The position numbers and the translations under genes were made by a program. Positions 11,098 through 23,826 of a DNA stretch of 64,000 bases are shown here, in pieces. The notes beneath the pieces are model-generated. The model was not told the DNA's origin, searched no databases, and worked only from the letters and a program-made list of their open reading frames with translations. Every line of letters begins with the position of its first letter. The first letter of the stretch is position 1. This DNA is from Adiantum capillus-veneris. Taxonomy: Eukaryota > Streptophyta > Polypodiopsida > Polypodiales > Pteridaceae. The stretch is from the NCBI GenBank assembly GCA_014529385.2, contig CM043960.1, positions 25,360,396 through 25,424,395 on the forward strand, given 5' to 3'.

Positions 11098-12480
11098 CTC
11101 AAAGGTCTATTTGATGAGACTTGAACCCAAGACCATCCTACAGGTTTCTTAATCTTCAAAGACCTATAAGATCTTTTTGATGAGGAGGAACTTAAAACCT
11201 ATGGCTTCTATCAATCTCTATTTGATTTGGTTGTTACCTCTTGTTTTTTTCTTATGATTAGTAGAGTATTTTTTTGATGAGTAGGAACTCAAAAAATATA
11301 GCTTATATCAATCTCTATTTGATTCATTTTTAACCTCTTTTTTGTGCCTATGATCGGCAGAGCATACCATCATTGGCCATCTCTATTGCATCCATGAATC
11401 CGCACAAGAAAATTATGACTAAACTAAGCTTGATCTTGTTTCATCTCTAAACCTCACTCCATTAGATTTTTTCCACCTTTATTCTTGTGCTTCTTATACT
11501 TCTTTATTATGTTTGCATATGTTTCCCTCTTTTTTTGCTTTTTCATCCACCATCAATCTTTCATATTCAACTCTCTCTCCCTTAAGCTCCTAGCTACTTG
11601 TCATCACACATTTCTTATCACAAGATCTTTTGTCATGTCTCATGCTTGCACACATCAACTATTATGTTTGTCAAATGCTCAAACCTTTTCATTTTGCTTC
11701 ATGTATTCCAATGTTCATTTTTGTGTAGGAAAACATTAAAACCTCCTTTGACATAATTGACCTCAATCGCCAAGAAAAAAACAAACGAAAAGAGAGGTTT
11801 ACCCAAACCCCAATCCAAAGGATTTGAGTATCAAAAAAGGCCAACAAAGTTTTTTACACCCCAATCTAGTAATGATGGGACAACTTGGTCCTAGGAGACT
11901 CATGTTTGAGGGGAGACATCTTTAGCCTTTGTGGCACCATAGTCCAAAGATTCATTACAACCTGTGTGATCTGATCTTTGTGTCAGTTGAGCTCTTTCTA
12001 GTTGGTCACTAGTCTAGACAAAAGTCCAACAAGAGGTTTGTTGGGTTTGTGGCCTTTAGCCTGGCACCAAAAATTGGTGTGAGGACCATCTCTTGTAAAG
12101 TAAGTAGTCCAGTAATCATGTAAGCATATGAAAGAAATGTCTTAGCACATGTGGTAGATAAGTTGCACAAGAATCCAAATGACCATGCCAGTCAGCATGG
12201 ATTTTCCACATTCTATGGAGCCACTCTTGACCTTTGGAGTGTTGCCCCTTGACCCTTGGAAAAAGGTACCTATGAGCCTTGAGAGGTGCATCTAGCTACT
12301 AGCGGCTACTGTGTAAGTGGCTATTTACTTATACACACTTTCAACCTCAGCGCAAATCATTATCATTGTATGCCATCGGGTTTATCATTAATCAAGTTAC
12401 CATGTTTTGAGTCTACTCTCTCTCTCTCTAATTACTATAGTAATTATCAATGCTTTCAAGATGAATGCTAGTCTCGTCGA
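11096..12480. other. No recognisable gene
   Basis: AT-rich sequence. A near-duplicate phrase (TCTTTTTGATGAGGAGGAAC near 11171 and TTTTTTTGATGAGTAGGAAC near 11271, each followed by a TATNNNTCAATCTCTATTTGAT stretch) suggests an old tandem duplication of about 100 bp at 11160-11345. The 84-codon frame at 11485-11739 has no recognisable domain. Confidence 0.5.
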
Positions 12481-12489
12481 CCCACCCTA

Positions 12490-12930
12490 GCCCAAAATTT
12501 TTAATTTAGAGGAGGACATTGCTTATTTCAAAGGCAAAGGTGATGTTATTGTCTTTAGGGATATGAATGATTGCACATACATATTGCAACATGATACTCA
12601 ACAATTCAATATGCCATGCATTTTACAGGAGTTGGAGAAAGTTCACTTGTATGATCGTACTTCAATGGATGAGAGAGAGCCGAATCACTATGGAGAGTTT
12701 ACTTTTACATATGTGTAATACCACATGTATTCTCATTGCCAATGATGTATCTTTGTGGAGTGGAACTGATGGATTACATGTAGAAAACACAATGGGGATA
12801 TTGTGATTGACTACATGCTACTCTCCAAAGCCATCATCTATCGCATAAATAGTTCTATGCTAAGTCACATAATTGGCATATTCACTACTTTAGACATACC
12901 AAGTGTAGATTCCGGTCTCCGTTTGTAGTT
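12490..12930 (+). pseudogene. LINE-type endonuclease remnant
   Basis: Plus-strand frames resemble the apurinic-type endonuclease (EEP fold) at the N-terminus of plant LINE ORF2: VIVFRDMNDCTYILQHDTQ (compare the family's GDFNARTG), then RTSMDE, ILIANDVSLWSGTDGL and GDIVIDYMLLSKAI (compare the VVDY strand). The order and spacing of these pieces fit the family. The domain is split by frame changes, the reading passing between at least two frames around 12700-12790, and no RT follows downstream. The family's nuclease nicks target DNA. This is a 5' scrap of a LINE or related element. Confidence 0.5.
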
Positions 12931-13025
12931 GATGAAAAGAGGTGCTAAGGTATCCTATGTTTCTTGGCCATAAAATCAATCCATCCTTGGTTAGTTTTCA
13001 TGATCCTTGTAACCTTTTATCCCAA

Positions 13026-13028
<3 letters not shown>

Positions 13029-13061
<33 letters not shown>

Positions 13062-13106
13062 CCCTTCTCTCTCTGTCTCTCTCTCTCTCTCTGTGTCTCT
13101 CTCTCT
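13029..13106. repeat. (CT)n microsatellite, imperfect
   Basis: About 78 bp of CT repeats with a few interruptions (TTTCTCCCC, TGTC, TGTGTC). Frames that cross it on either strand are artefacts of the repeat. Confidence 0.95.
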
Positions 13107-13680
13107 TGCAAGCATATGTTTAGAGAGTCCACAACAGTAGTGGGGTTGCCTCTCTCTTGGAGTGCCCCAATCCCTATCCCTTAAAGCATTCACAAATTGG
13201 CAAGAAAAGTACTTGCAAAGTGTGTGCTCTGTTAACCACCACGAGGAGGTTGTTAGTGAGGATATTGTTAGCAAGGGGTGTTGAAGGAGAAGGGGCGGCA
13301 CAGAGGACCAATCTTCAAACATACGACCTTTGGTGTTTATCAAAAGGATTTAATACTTATACACTAAGTTATAAATTACAACTTTTAATGTTATCTCTTA
13401 TGAAGCAAGAGAACACAAAGTGAGAATCTCAAACCTATGTCTCGCTGCATGCAAGAAGGAAGGAGGGAGGTCTCTTGAAGCTTTCTCCCCATGATTGTGG
13501 TGAGTTTTGTATTTTCACAAGTCTTTCAACAACACTTGGAGAGTTTTCAAAGGCATTATATTTGTTTTTGGCAAGTTCTGGGCTATGTTTAGGTGCACCT
13601 TGGGCTGCATATTTGGAAAGCTTCTTGATGCGCTTTGGGTAGCCTCCTTGGGCACACCTACATGTGATTGGAAATGTGAT

Positions 13681-13684
<4 letters not shown>
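13107..13684. other. No recognisable gene
   Basis: Non-coding spacer between two simple repeats. The 88-codon frame at 13157-13423 has no visible domain. Confidence 0.5.

Positions 13685-13760
<76 letters not shown>
13685..13760. repeat. (GA)n microsatellite
   Basis: An uninterrupted 76 bp GA tract. It is complementary to the CT tract 580 bp upstream. Confidence 0.95.
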
Positions 13761-13763
<3 letters not shown>

Positions 13764-14694
13764 TAGTGTGGGTGGGGGAGAGGGTCTCTCTGTTTTTCTC
13801 ACCTTGCCCAATAAAAGCCACTTACTCTAAAAATAGGATGTTTTTCCTAAAAGAACTCTCCAACACATCAAATAATTTTTTATGGAAGGGGTGCTGTCTC
13901 ACTTCTTTATCTCATAAAAGAGGTGCTTCTTGAAATTTGTGCTTGTTTCACTACCCCACTATGCTTTACCCAAGTGTACATGCACCTCCTTGTGGAGCTA
14001 GAGTAGCATTTTTGTATAAATAGGTGGGGGGGTCCTTCCATAGTGACAACACTTTTCAGACCTCACAAAAAAAGGTGTCCATGAGCAAAACTACCCAAAA
14101 AATCTCCCTACCAACCCCTTAATGGAGTCCTCTACACAGGTGGTATTTTTTCTTGAAGTCTTTTTGCATTAGATGGACATCAAGATAACAAGTAGGGCTC
14201 TCTTCTGGCACATGTCTTCCACTAATTAATACTAACATTTTCATATTGTGTTTTTGGTGATGGTTGCAGCTGGAGGCCCTTGCAAATTCATAACTTCTTC
14301 ATATGAAATTTGATTTCAAAACCGATTGTTTTGGACATAGTAATTATTAATACGCTTGATAATGCTCTTAAACTTGAAAAAAGGTTTTGAGTAGACACAA
14401 AATTTCTTGAAAAAAATCACGTACATTACAAACTCCCCCAATTTAGGGATTCAAGATGTTTTCATCTCGAGAAAAAGTGAGGGTAGTCCTTAGTTACGGT
14501 AGCTCTCAAGATTTCAAAATTCTAGAGAGTTGGAGCCCTAGGTTAAAAGTTTGGATTCTCATCATTTTGCACTCTTATTTGGATCAAATGTTTGAGTTCC
14601 TAGATTGACATCGTTATCCCTTTTTTTTGTAGCACAAATTAATGGACACCAATTGTTTAGCCATTTTTCAAGTAATGTACCACTCACCAATCTC
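13761..14694. other. No recognisable gene
   Basis: AT-rich sequence with no frame of note, ending at the outer edge of element D's 3' LTR (left flank TCTCC). Confidence 0.5.
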
Positions 14695-15530
14695 CTGTAG
14701 GAGGCGTTCTAGCAACGACCGAATTGAAACCCACACAAAATTATCAATCCGTGGATCAACAACCCGGCTAGCGATTAGAGGCATGAGCGTCATAGGATGC
14801 ATCAAAATAAAGGATTCAAGGGATCCCTCTTCCCATCATAGAGAGAAGCCATGGAAGGGGCTTCCTCTAATCTACCACACATTCCTACTTACTAATCACT
14901 TGCACACAATCATGTGATTGAAATTAACCTCTCACATCAATCACAACTCCTAATCACACAACTACACAAGCATGCAATTAACATGCCTACTTTGCATTAG
15001 TGTGGCCATTCCGGTCCGTCCCAATGCGACTACGTATGCAGACACACTAACTACACACCTCGTAGAGAGAGAGAAAGAGAGGGAAGACATAGCCCTCACA
15101 CACCATGGCCAATGGTGTGGATAGAAGAGATTAACTCAAAAAAGGATTATAGATCTAACATCGCACTAATACAATCTCACTTCACATAATCAAAACAAAG
15201 AAGACTAATAAGAAAGAGCAATTGATTATTAGAAATCAAGAGCTAAATGGGCATGGAAAGCCCATGAGCTTCATGACCATCCACTCTACAAAGAAGAGAG
15301 CTCATCCAAAAATGACTTCTCATTTAGCATAGGGCTCTTTTATAGTTTTGGGCTTCAAGCCCTTCAACTATGGGATAAAGTTGAGCCCTGTAGCCTAAGC
15401 TTATACAATTTCAAACTCCTAAATAAGCCCAAGTCCCTATACAATGAGTAGGAAATATTGTGCACACCAATAGCGCATCCCTAGCTTGGTGTATAATCGG
15501 TGTAGCATGTGTTAGTCGCTGCTAATATTA
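14695..15530 (-). repeat. Element D 3' LTR
   Basis: An 836 bp block. Its inner boundary is set by the polypurine tract at 15531-15544, its outer boundary by the TGTAGG end shared with the 5' LTR. A TATA box (AACTATAAAAGAG on the minus strand) is at about 15337-15349. Confidence 0.7.
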
Positions 15531-15544
15531 CCCCCTCCTAATTT
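15531..15544 (-). other. Element D polypurine tract
   Basis: The minus strand reads AATTAGGAGGGGG immediately before the LTR. This is the usual position of the plus-strand primer. Confidence 0.65.
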
Positions 15545-17999
15545 GGTGCACGTCCGCATGTGCCAGTGAAGCAAAGCACGGAGACATGGTAGAAAGCACG
15601 TTCATGGAGAAACGTTGAGCTGCAAAACATAAAACAAGTCATGAGTATCAAAGGCCAACAAGTATGAACAAAACATAAAGTGTAATGAACAATCATGTAG
15701 AGTGAATTTTTCTACTAAAAGATGGATCAATCATAGCCAAAAACTAAACAACGTAAAGCAAAAAAAAACCCTAAACTATTATGAAGATTAAACCACTTGA
15801 AAGTTCAGCTTTATGCATGAAACACAAGCAATCAATTAAGACCCTAGGCTAATGAAAGGTAATAAACCTACTAGCCTAAAAACTATATGATCAATCTTAA
15901 TAAAGTATCCAAGTCTATCATGTCTATGGCCACAAAGAAGCTCCTAATCTATTAGTACACTATCACACTTAGCATTTTGAAGCTCGTAGAAGATTTGTTT
16001 TTAAATTTTTGATAGAAAAAAGTAAAGCACAACACAATGCTACCACCCCAAGGCAAGTTTAGTTACGTTTCTCGGCTCCTGGAACCCTCAAAGAGGTGCT
16101 CCAAGAATCTACTAGCCTACCAAGGTGATGGCTAACCCCTATCAGCCCAAGGCATTGGTTTAGGGCCTTGACCAAGTGAGCCAAGGTGATTCCCCTTGCC
16201 TACCAAGTGCCAATAAGGCGCTAGGCCTCACATAGACACAAACATAATATATAAATTTCCTTTTCATGTGTCTAGTAGCATTTGTGTTACTCTTTTTGGA
16301 CACCTTTTCTGCTTCATTGTTCTTTTTTTTTGCATTGTTTATTTCTTCCATAATAAGAGTGCTTATGGAAAATGCACTAAGAGACTATAGCTAATCATAG
16401 CCCTACATCATGTTAGAAATGAGTGGAGTATTAAATCAATCAGTAAGAGTCTAGAACTAACAAGCAATGATCCTACATTAACTTGAGATCACGGTCAATA
16501 ATCGATGATTAGCACACATAAAACCAAATTTTTAATGAGTTTAACATTCACAAAGCAAAGTGTTAAAACTTTAGTATGCCTAGCTTTTGAAATGAAAGGA
16601 ACCATAGCTTAGAAGCAAATTCAATTAATCTAAGCAATCAAGAAGTGTAAAGATAAGCAAAAGAGCATAGCTTGGAAGGATTTCACCTATTTGAGCTCTT
16701 TTGGGCATCCTTGAGCAAATCATCCACGCTTGTGTAGAAGCCTCTTGATTCTTTTTATTTGCAAGCCAAACTTCTTGAAGCTTAGTGTTAGCAAACACAA
16801 GCTCCAAAAGCCATTTATTAAAAGCCAAGAAAAGCACACAAAAAAAACATTATTGAAAACCTAATGCTAGGGTCTCAAATACCCAAATATGCCAAAGGGA
16901 AAAAACCTTGGGGGGCAAAAGTGATTTGGTTATGCACACGATGCTCTTTTGATAGCAAATCTATGCATACATATCAAAAAATGAGAGAGAAAATGCTTCG
17001 ACATAAGCAATTTTTTCAATTTTTATTATCTCTCATGTTGCATGGTTAAAAGTTGATTAATTGCTAGCTCAAATGAAAATGTACAAATTTAAGTCAAGCC
17101 ATGAGCTAGAAATAATGAAAATGAGGTGGCTCTTGAAAGCAAAATTGTACAACTGAAAGCTCTCAAAAAGTTGGCTAACAACTAGCTCACATGAAATTTT
17201 ACAATTCTGAAAACATTGATCCCAAAAGGATTCAAAGCATAGTGTTCTATGAAGTTTGGGAAGCATTGGTTAAGACAACTCTAACTTATCTAGATCCAAA
17301 AGAGATAGAGAATGCATGAGAATTACTCATTAAAACATGTTGCAACAACTTTTTGTGCTTTTATAAAAGGGTACCACATTTGTATGTATGTGAGCTATAG
17401 AATTGGCAAGCACAACATGTTTCCAAGAGCCTTTGAGCAGCAATCAATGCAACATGCACACTGAGAAAGAAGATTGCAATAGGGGAGTTGCCCTCATGTT
17501 TCATCCCAACAAAAATAGTTCAGAGCTTCCCCGGAGCCACCAAAAGTCACTAGTGATGAAGATGATAGTGAGCGGCTACGAGAACCTCGATGTCAAGGTG
17601 TACAGATAGATGTCCCCCAACTGATAAAATATGACGGTAAGAGGTAATGGAGGAACAAAAGGGAAAGAGTAGTTGGGGACGAAGATGGGGTGAAGAGACG
17701 ATTGAAATCATCAAGATACTTCAAGAGGATGTCACAAGGTGGGTAATGGAAGCTCATGTCTTCCCACAACCCTTCCAAATAAACTCAATTGTTAGTGCTA
17801 AAGCATTTATACATGCACATCAAGCACCAAAAATGTCATGCTCCATCATAAAACCAAGATGAGATTTTATGGTCACTTGAAAAAGCTCAATTTTAGTGCT
17901 ATGCAAGGAATTTGCAATCAAATCAAGCACTAATAATGCTTCAAGAAATGCCAAGCTCAAGCACAGAGTTCCAACCAAGCACAACTTCTCATTCAATGT

Positions 18000-18245
18000 A
18001 ACCCTCAAACCCATATGCATATCACATTAATTTTTCATTTAGTGCAATGATAATGTCAATCAATCCAAGTGCTAAAATCATACTCAATCATAGCATACAA
18101 TGCATAATCATCCAATGTGGCTCTCATAACCATATGCATATGACAATGGATTTTTTCTTGTAGTGCGGAGAGAATATTTCTATCAATCCAAGCACTTAAA
18201 GTTCAAGAATAAACACAATTCTCATAATGTCCATGCACAAACTCT
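18000..18245. repeat. Two-copy tandem duplication, about 120 bp unit
   Basis: Each copy has CCATATGCATAT, then a T-rich stretch, TAGTGC, and TCAATCCAAG(T/C)(G/A)CT (18010-18075 and 18130-18195). The copies are clearly diverged, so the duplication is old. Confidence 0.6.
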
Positions 18246-18312
18246 CAAATGGGTCATCATAATGGATGCGCATACAATGGATGCTCTCATGCTTGTATAT
18301 AGCACTTGGCAT

Positions 18313-18467
<155 letters not shown>

Positions 18468-19381
18468 GATGAAGTGGCATTTTCACTCTCTTAGGTCAAT
18501 CAAAAGTCGATATTGCATTTTTGATCAAGATGACTTCAAAAGAATAATCAATTTTTAGTACTAAAAGATCTCTGCATTCAAGACAAGCACTAAAATGATA
18601 ATCACAAATCCAAAACTTAAATGCCATGCCTTCAAATTCCAAGCACAACAGAATGTGTGCACAAATTTTATGCTTTAAGCACATTTGTCATACATGAGAG
18701 AGAAAAAAAATATCATGAAATGAACTTTCTATTCCCTTTTGACTTGTCAAGGCTTAAAGTGATTCTTGAATCATTAGCAATGGCCGTTTGTAGCCGAGTC
18801 CTTCATTGAATCTCGTAGTCTATGACGTGTTTCACTTTTTGAATCTCTTAATGTTTCTCACTCCCCTTTTTTTTTAATAAAAATTTTCAAATGAGGAGAG
18901 GGGTGAGAACCACCCTTTCCCCAAATTATTTTTTCATTTTGCGTGTGTTTTTTTCTAAAAATGCTGGCCTGTTTCTTTTATGCTACAGGTGAGTCGTCGC
19001 ACGAGATAGAGAGGGAGAGAGAAGGGTGAGTGGGTGATGAGAGAAGGCTCTACAAGGCAGGTTGGTAGCCGACACGGGGCGACTGAGGGGCATGGCAATG
19101 AATGCGGACATTGAGTAGGGTCACAGACCATGGTCTTGGTCAGCAATCAGCTGGTGTGTTGATGAATGGCCCACGGCCAACCTGGTTGAACTCTTGAGCA
19201 GCTCAATCTCCATGAGTGTGTGTGCATTATGTTGCACTAAGTGTGGTAGAGATTCCGGGTCTGCGCAAGAGAGAGAGAGAGTTTGACTCAGGCTCGACAT
19301 GGTTTTATGCTCATCTGGAGAGAGCTAAATCCTGAGGACTCGGGAGTTGATCTTGTTGAGGCTTCAATGCACAGAAATGGA

Positions 19382-19385
<4 letters not shown>

Positions 19386-19423
<38 letters not shown>
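19386..19423. repeat. (GT)n microsatellite
   Basis: 38 bp of uninterrupted GT inside element D. Confidence 0.95.
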
Positions 19424-19426
<3 letters not shown>

Positions 19427-20440
19427 AGGTCAACATGGAAGGGCCGCAACAGTGCAAGTTGTAGCATTGCGAGGTAAGAGAGGAGGACATAGGGTGTGTG
19501 GGGTAATGGGCTAGTGCCTACAGATGATCGTAAGCAATTTGATTGGTTTTTAGCACAATTTTAAAGGTTCATGAGCGTGTGTGTGAGTGTGGGCTACAAT
19601 CAATGCCAATGTTGCTCAATAGTACCTACTACGGTACTACCCATTTTGGGTGTGTGTAATGGCATGGCGACAAGGGTGTCCAGATATAGGTTAGGCAAGT
19701 GGGCCACGATGGTAGCGAGTTGGAAGAAAAAGCCAAGGTCATGGGGTAGTTGGTGTGTGTATGTGTGTTGACAAAAATAGGTAGACCCAGTTCGGACCAA
19801 GAAAAAAAGTATCCCTTGTTTTTTTAATAAAAAATTTGGAATTATCCTCTTAAGAGGAGGTTCCCATATTAGAATCATGAAGGTGTGTGTGTGTGTGTGT
19901 GTGTTTTGAGCTTGTGCTATTGGCAAATCTCCCAAAAGATTGAGAGTGGGTCAGAATTGCCGTGTCCATTAGTGAGGGAGGGGAGATGATGCACACACCG
20001 GAAAAAAAATGAAATATGCTCATAAAAATTCTTTCTTTTGTAACTTGGATTTCGGTCAAACTATCAAATTTTTTTCTTTTGCATCCTTTGATGGAGCATA
20101 CACATCAATTTGAATATCCTAGCAGCTAGTATTCCACATGCAATATGTAATGAAACAATATATTTGTCCAATCCTTTTCAAAATTTAAATTTTCATCTAT
20201 TTGTACACACTATTAATCCACTCTTGCCCGTTTTTTCACTTATGCTCAAAATTGATTCTCAATACATCAATTCATATGCAAGATAAGTAATCAAATCTTC
20301 TTTGGCTCATTCAAATCCGATTATTACAATCATTGCAAAACTAATTGCTCATATTCAAAAGCCCTAATCATCTAAACACAATTGGATTTGTCATTTTAGT
20401 TTGTGATGATATACACATACTTGAACTTTGAGTACAATTA

Positions 20441-20556
20441 CACGTACACACACACACACACACACACACACGTGCACGTGCACACGCGCACACGCACACA
20501 CGCACACACACACACACACGCGTGCACACACACACACACGCGTGCACACACACACA
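20441..20556. repeat. (CA)n / (CG) purine-pyrimidine tract
   Basis: About 115 bp of strictly alternating purine and pyrimidine with CA, CG and TG steps (several GTGCAC and ACGCGTGC segments). Such sequence is prone to Z-DNA. Confidence 0.9.
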
Positions 20557-21930
20557 TCAATGTAGCATTGTCATGTTCATGACATTTATCAATCATTAGC
20601 ATGGAAATACAAAAAATCTTCACAATTGAGCTTCAATTGAGTGATTTATCTCAATCCTCAAAGCCATTTTTGTGACATGCATATCAATTATTTGGCCAAT
20701 TCATCATCGTAATTGGTAGGAAAAAGTTCCAATTATTCATTCATACATTGGATTGCACATGCCATTGATTGACATACACACCCAAATTTAGGCCAAAATT
20801 ATATGCAAAAAATACATCAATTTCATGCATTGCAATGGTCAAATTGCACACTTGATCAAGCATATGTGAATGCATGCATGCTCAATTTTTCCAAAAATTA
20901 ATCCTAATTTAACATAATCAAGCAATGCACACACTCAAAAATTAAGCACACAAATTCCAATTCGGCTCAATTGGCAATGCAATTAGGCCCATCCTAATAC
21001 CTGCACACACATTTCATGCACAATTCTCAGTCAAAAATCATTTGGGTTCCCCAATTGACCATCAATCATTGAATCAAGTGGTCTTGGATGGGCACACACG
21101 CTCCAATTTTGCTCAATTTTTTGACATTTAGGCTTATCCAATGATTGAATTAGCCTAACATTCACATCACTTACATGATTTCATACTCATATATCATCAG
21201 TTCCATCAATTTCTATGCATGCACACTCAAGATTAGGTGCACACACACTTGAATTTTATGGAAGTTTTTTCCCTCTTTGGTTCATTACACACACAATGAT
21301 CTTTATGCACACACATAAATTCTTGATGACAATCAAGAATTATCTTGTTATACACAAGGTTCATTAGTCAAAATTGACCATAAATGTCTCTCCAATTCAT
21401 TCAAATTAGGCACAAAATGTAGGTGACTTGATTTACACACTTAATTTTAGAAAGTGATTAGCACACAATGAACCACATTAATCAATCAAGAATTGAAATG
21501 AGCAAGTGAGTGCACTTACATTGTAATCACACTCCAAGCTATTCCTTTTCTCCGTGCGAAGACGCATCATTGCACACACAAGTGTGTGCGTGTTCCAATT
21601 TTGGCCCAAAAATTGACCAATTAATGGCCAAAAATCAACACTCAAATCAACAAATTAGGCACAGAATAGCACAATTAACTTGTTTAAAGTGAAGATTCTA
21701 CCTCTTATAAGGGAATTAAACATACATTACACATCAAAGGTTAGTGGTTAGGTTAGCAAAGTTAGTCAAAAATTAGTATGAATGGGGATTTTGGGTATTC
21801 ATAACTAAAAAAATAGCTTCCAATTACCTGCACATACAATCAAATCAAACTAATTCGAGCTACACACACTCAAAAATCGATGAAATTAGTAGTGAAATTA
21901 CTCTATTCTAAATATCCTCTTGATTTTGAT

Positions 21931-21949
21931 CCACGACAACGGCGCCAAA
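21931..21949 (-). other. Element D primer-binding site
   Basis: The minus strand reads TTTGGCGCCGTTGTCGTGG next to the LTR end. It matches the common plant Ty3-gypsy primer site class. Confidence 0.8.
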
Positions 21950-22172
21950 TGTAGGGAGGCATTGTAGCAACAACCTAATTGAAACCCACACAAAATTATC
22001 AATCCGTAGATCGACAACCCGCCGGCTAGTGCTTGGAGGCACGAGCGTCATAGATGCATCGAAATAGAGGATTCAAGGAATCCTTCTACTCATCATAGAG
22101 AGAAGCCATGGAAGGGGCTTACTCTAATCAACCACACATTCCTACTTACTAATCACTTGCACACAATCATGT
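21950..22172 (-). repeat. Element D 5' LTR, truncated
   Basis: 223 bp that align with the terminal part of the 3' LTR. Similarity stops abruptly after AATCATGT, so the remaining 600 bp of this LTR, with its promoter, are gone. Confidence 0.75.
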
Positions 22173-22660
22173 ACTCCAAACTTCCCATCATGTATTTTTT
22201 TCTACACACATGGCCCAATCCACTAGAATACTACTACATGCCAACTATCCTCTATCACAATTCTGTTTAAAATTCTTATAAAGTTTTTCCTATGGGAAAT
22301 CATTGTAAACCCAACTACATAGTTTAATATCAAAAGAGAAAGAATGGTAATTTTTTTTTTCTATTTCAAGCCTTTTTTTATAGTTGTATAATTTTTGACA
22401 AATGTAGCTTCATGAGATCAAACTTACTGTAAATTATTTGACTGGTTAAGTTTTGTGAGGCTTTAGTGGGTTGGATGAGTCCAAGTCTTGAAAAATATCT
22501 TGATCATCAGGGTTGGTCATCATACATTGCTAAGAAATATGATGTTTATTATAATATATGAATATAAACCTATGCTCCAGGAAAACTTTCAAAACAATCT
22601 CTTGTATACGAGAACATAGGAAAAGAAGTTGTCACTCAAACAAATGCAATCACTCTCCTT
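22173..22660. other. No recognisable gene
   Basis: AT-rich sequence; nothing seen on either strand. Confidence 0.5.
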
Positions 22661-22666
22661 TAAGGA

Positions 22667-22779
22667 GAGAGGGTGATGATATTGAGAAAGACACAAATTT
22701 ATGGATTAAAGCTATGGGTGATTACTTCTCCTAGATGATATTGAGAGGGTGATGATATTGAGAAAGACACAAATTTATG
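22667..22779. repeat. 37 bp direct repeat, 76 bp offset
   Basis: The same 37 bases (starting GAGAGGGTGATGATATTG) occur at 22667-22703 and 22743-22779 with no difference. A local recent duplication. Confidence 0.9.
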
Positions 22780-22789
22780 TAGGTGCTGA

Positions 22790-23060
22790 GAGGGTAACAC
22801 CTACAACCCAAGAAATGCTAGGGATATTTTGCCTCACAAGTCAAGCAAAATTGTGGTGTAAACAACATTGCCATGACATGGGAGTATTAGACTTCCAAAA
22901 TTGGAGAGAGATTAAATAAATAGTGAAGGAGAGATACTTGCATTTTGTTCATGAGGCAATAAAGATGAATGAGTTATTTAGCCCAAAACAATGTAGCTTA
23001 TCCTAGAGGAATAGCACTCAAAGTTTGGAAGGTTTAGACATTACGCACTATCAATGACCA
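22790..23060 (+). pseudogene. Gag-like remnant
   Basis: Plus-strand frames read QAKLWCKQHCHDMGVLDFQNW, then VKERYLHFVHEAIKMNELFS. The pattern (A..WW...W then F...Y) resembles a Ty3-type Gag core. Broken, short and old; low certainty. Confidence 0.35.
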
Positions 23061-23826
23061 TAGTGCAATAGGTGGCTTGCTTTTGCCAAGGCCTAAGGGA
23101 ACAAACTAGTTTGCGACCAAAAGATTTTTTTTCTAAGTGGTCATTTCGAAAAGAGTGTCGTAGTTTCTAAAAGTTTCCTCCCACAGGAGTCTAGGAGAAA
23201 GAAGCAAGGGTGACGGTATTTCCATCCTTATCTTGATCAAATTAGCTAGAGTGAGTAGAAAATGCTCTCAGGGAGAGGACCCACATTCCACTAGTTGGTA
23301 GGTCTAGAATGACCTGAATTGGATTGCACCCAAGAGCACTACCATCTTTGCATAGGCTACAACTTGTGATTTTGCACACCCACAACTGTCCTTGACCTTC
23401 AAAATAGCCTTACTCTTCCGAAGCTATATTAAGAATCTATCCCCATCGTTTGTGCTTGTCCATCTCTGATACTTGTGGATCTTCAAGCCATGTTCGATTA
23501 TTGAATTGAACGTAGCTTTGGTACAAACACTTTCTAGACCTATCCTCTTTTTAAATCTGAAGAAATGATATTTTGGTTGATAAACCTAAAATTTCCTAGT
23601 TGAAGATTGTTGTGTTGGTGAGCCATTTCTTGGCCTTATCAAGGACTCTTGTGCCTCATTTTCTTGAATTAGTTCTATAATCTGTCATTTGAAGAAAACA
23701 GAAAGAAGATGTAACCTGAAGTGGCCATGTAGTTGATTTTAAAAGTCCACAAAGGCCAAACTAACAAGTCTTAATTGAAGTGACGAGGAGAGTACAAAAC
23801 GTCTTTGATGAGGAGGAAGATCACTC
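23061..23826. other. No recognisable gene
   Basis: No frame with a recognisable domain. Confidence 0.45.

Noticed and set aside
13435-13830. Long frames on both strands
   Set aside because: They exist only because a GA/CT tract has no stop codons; no domain outside the repeat.
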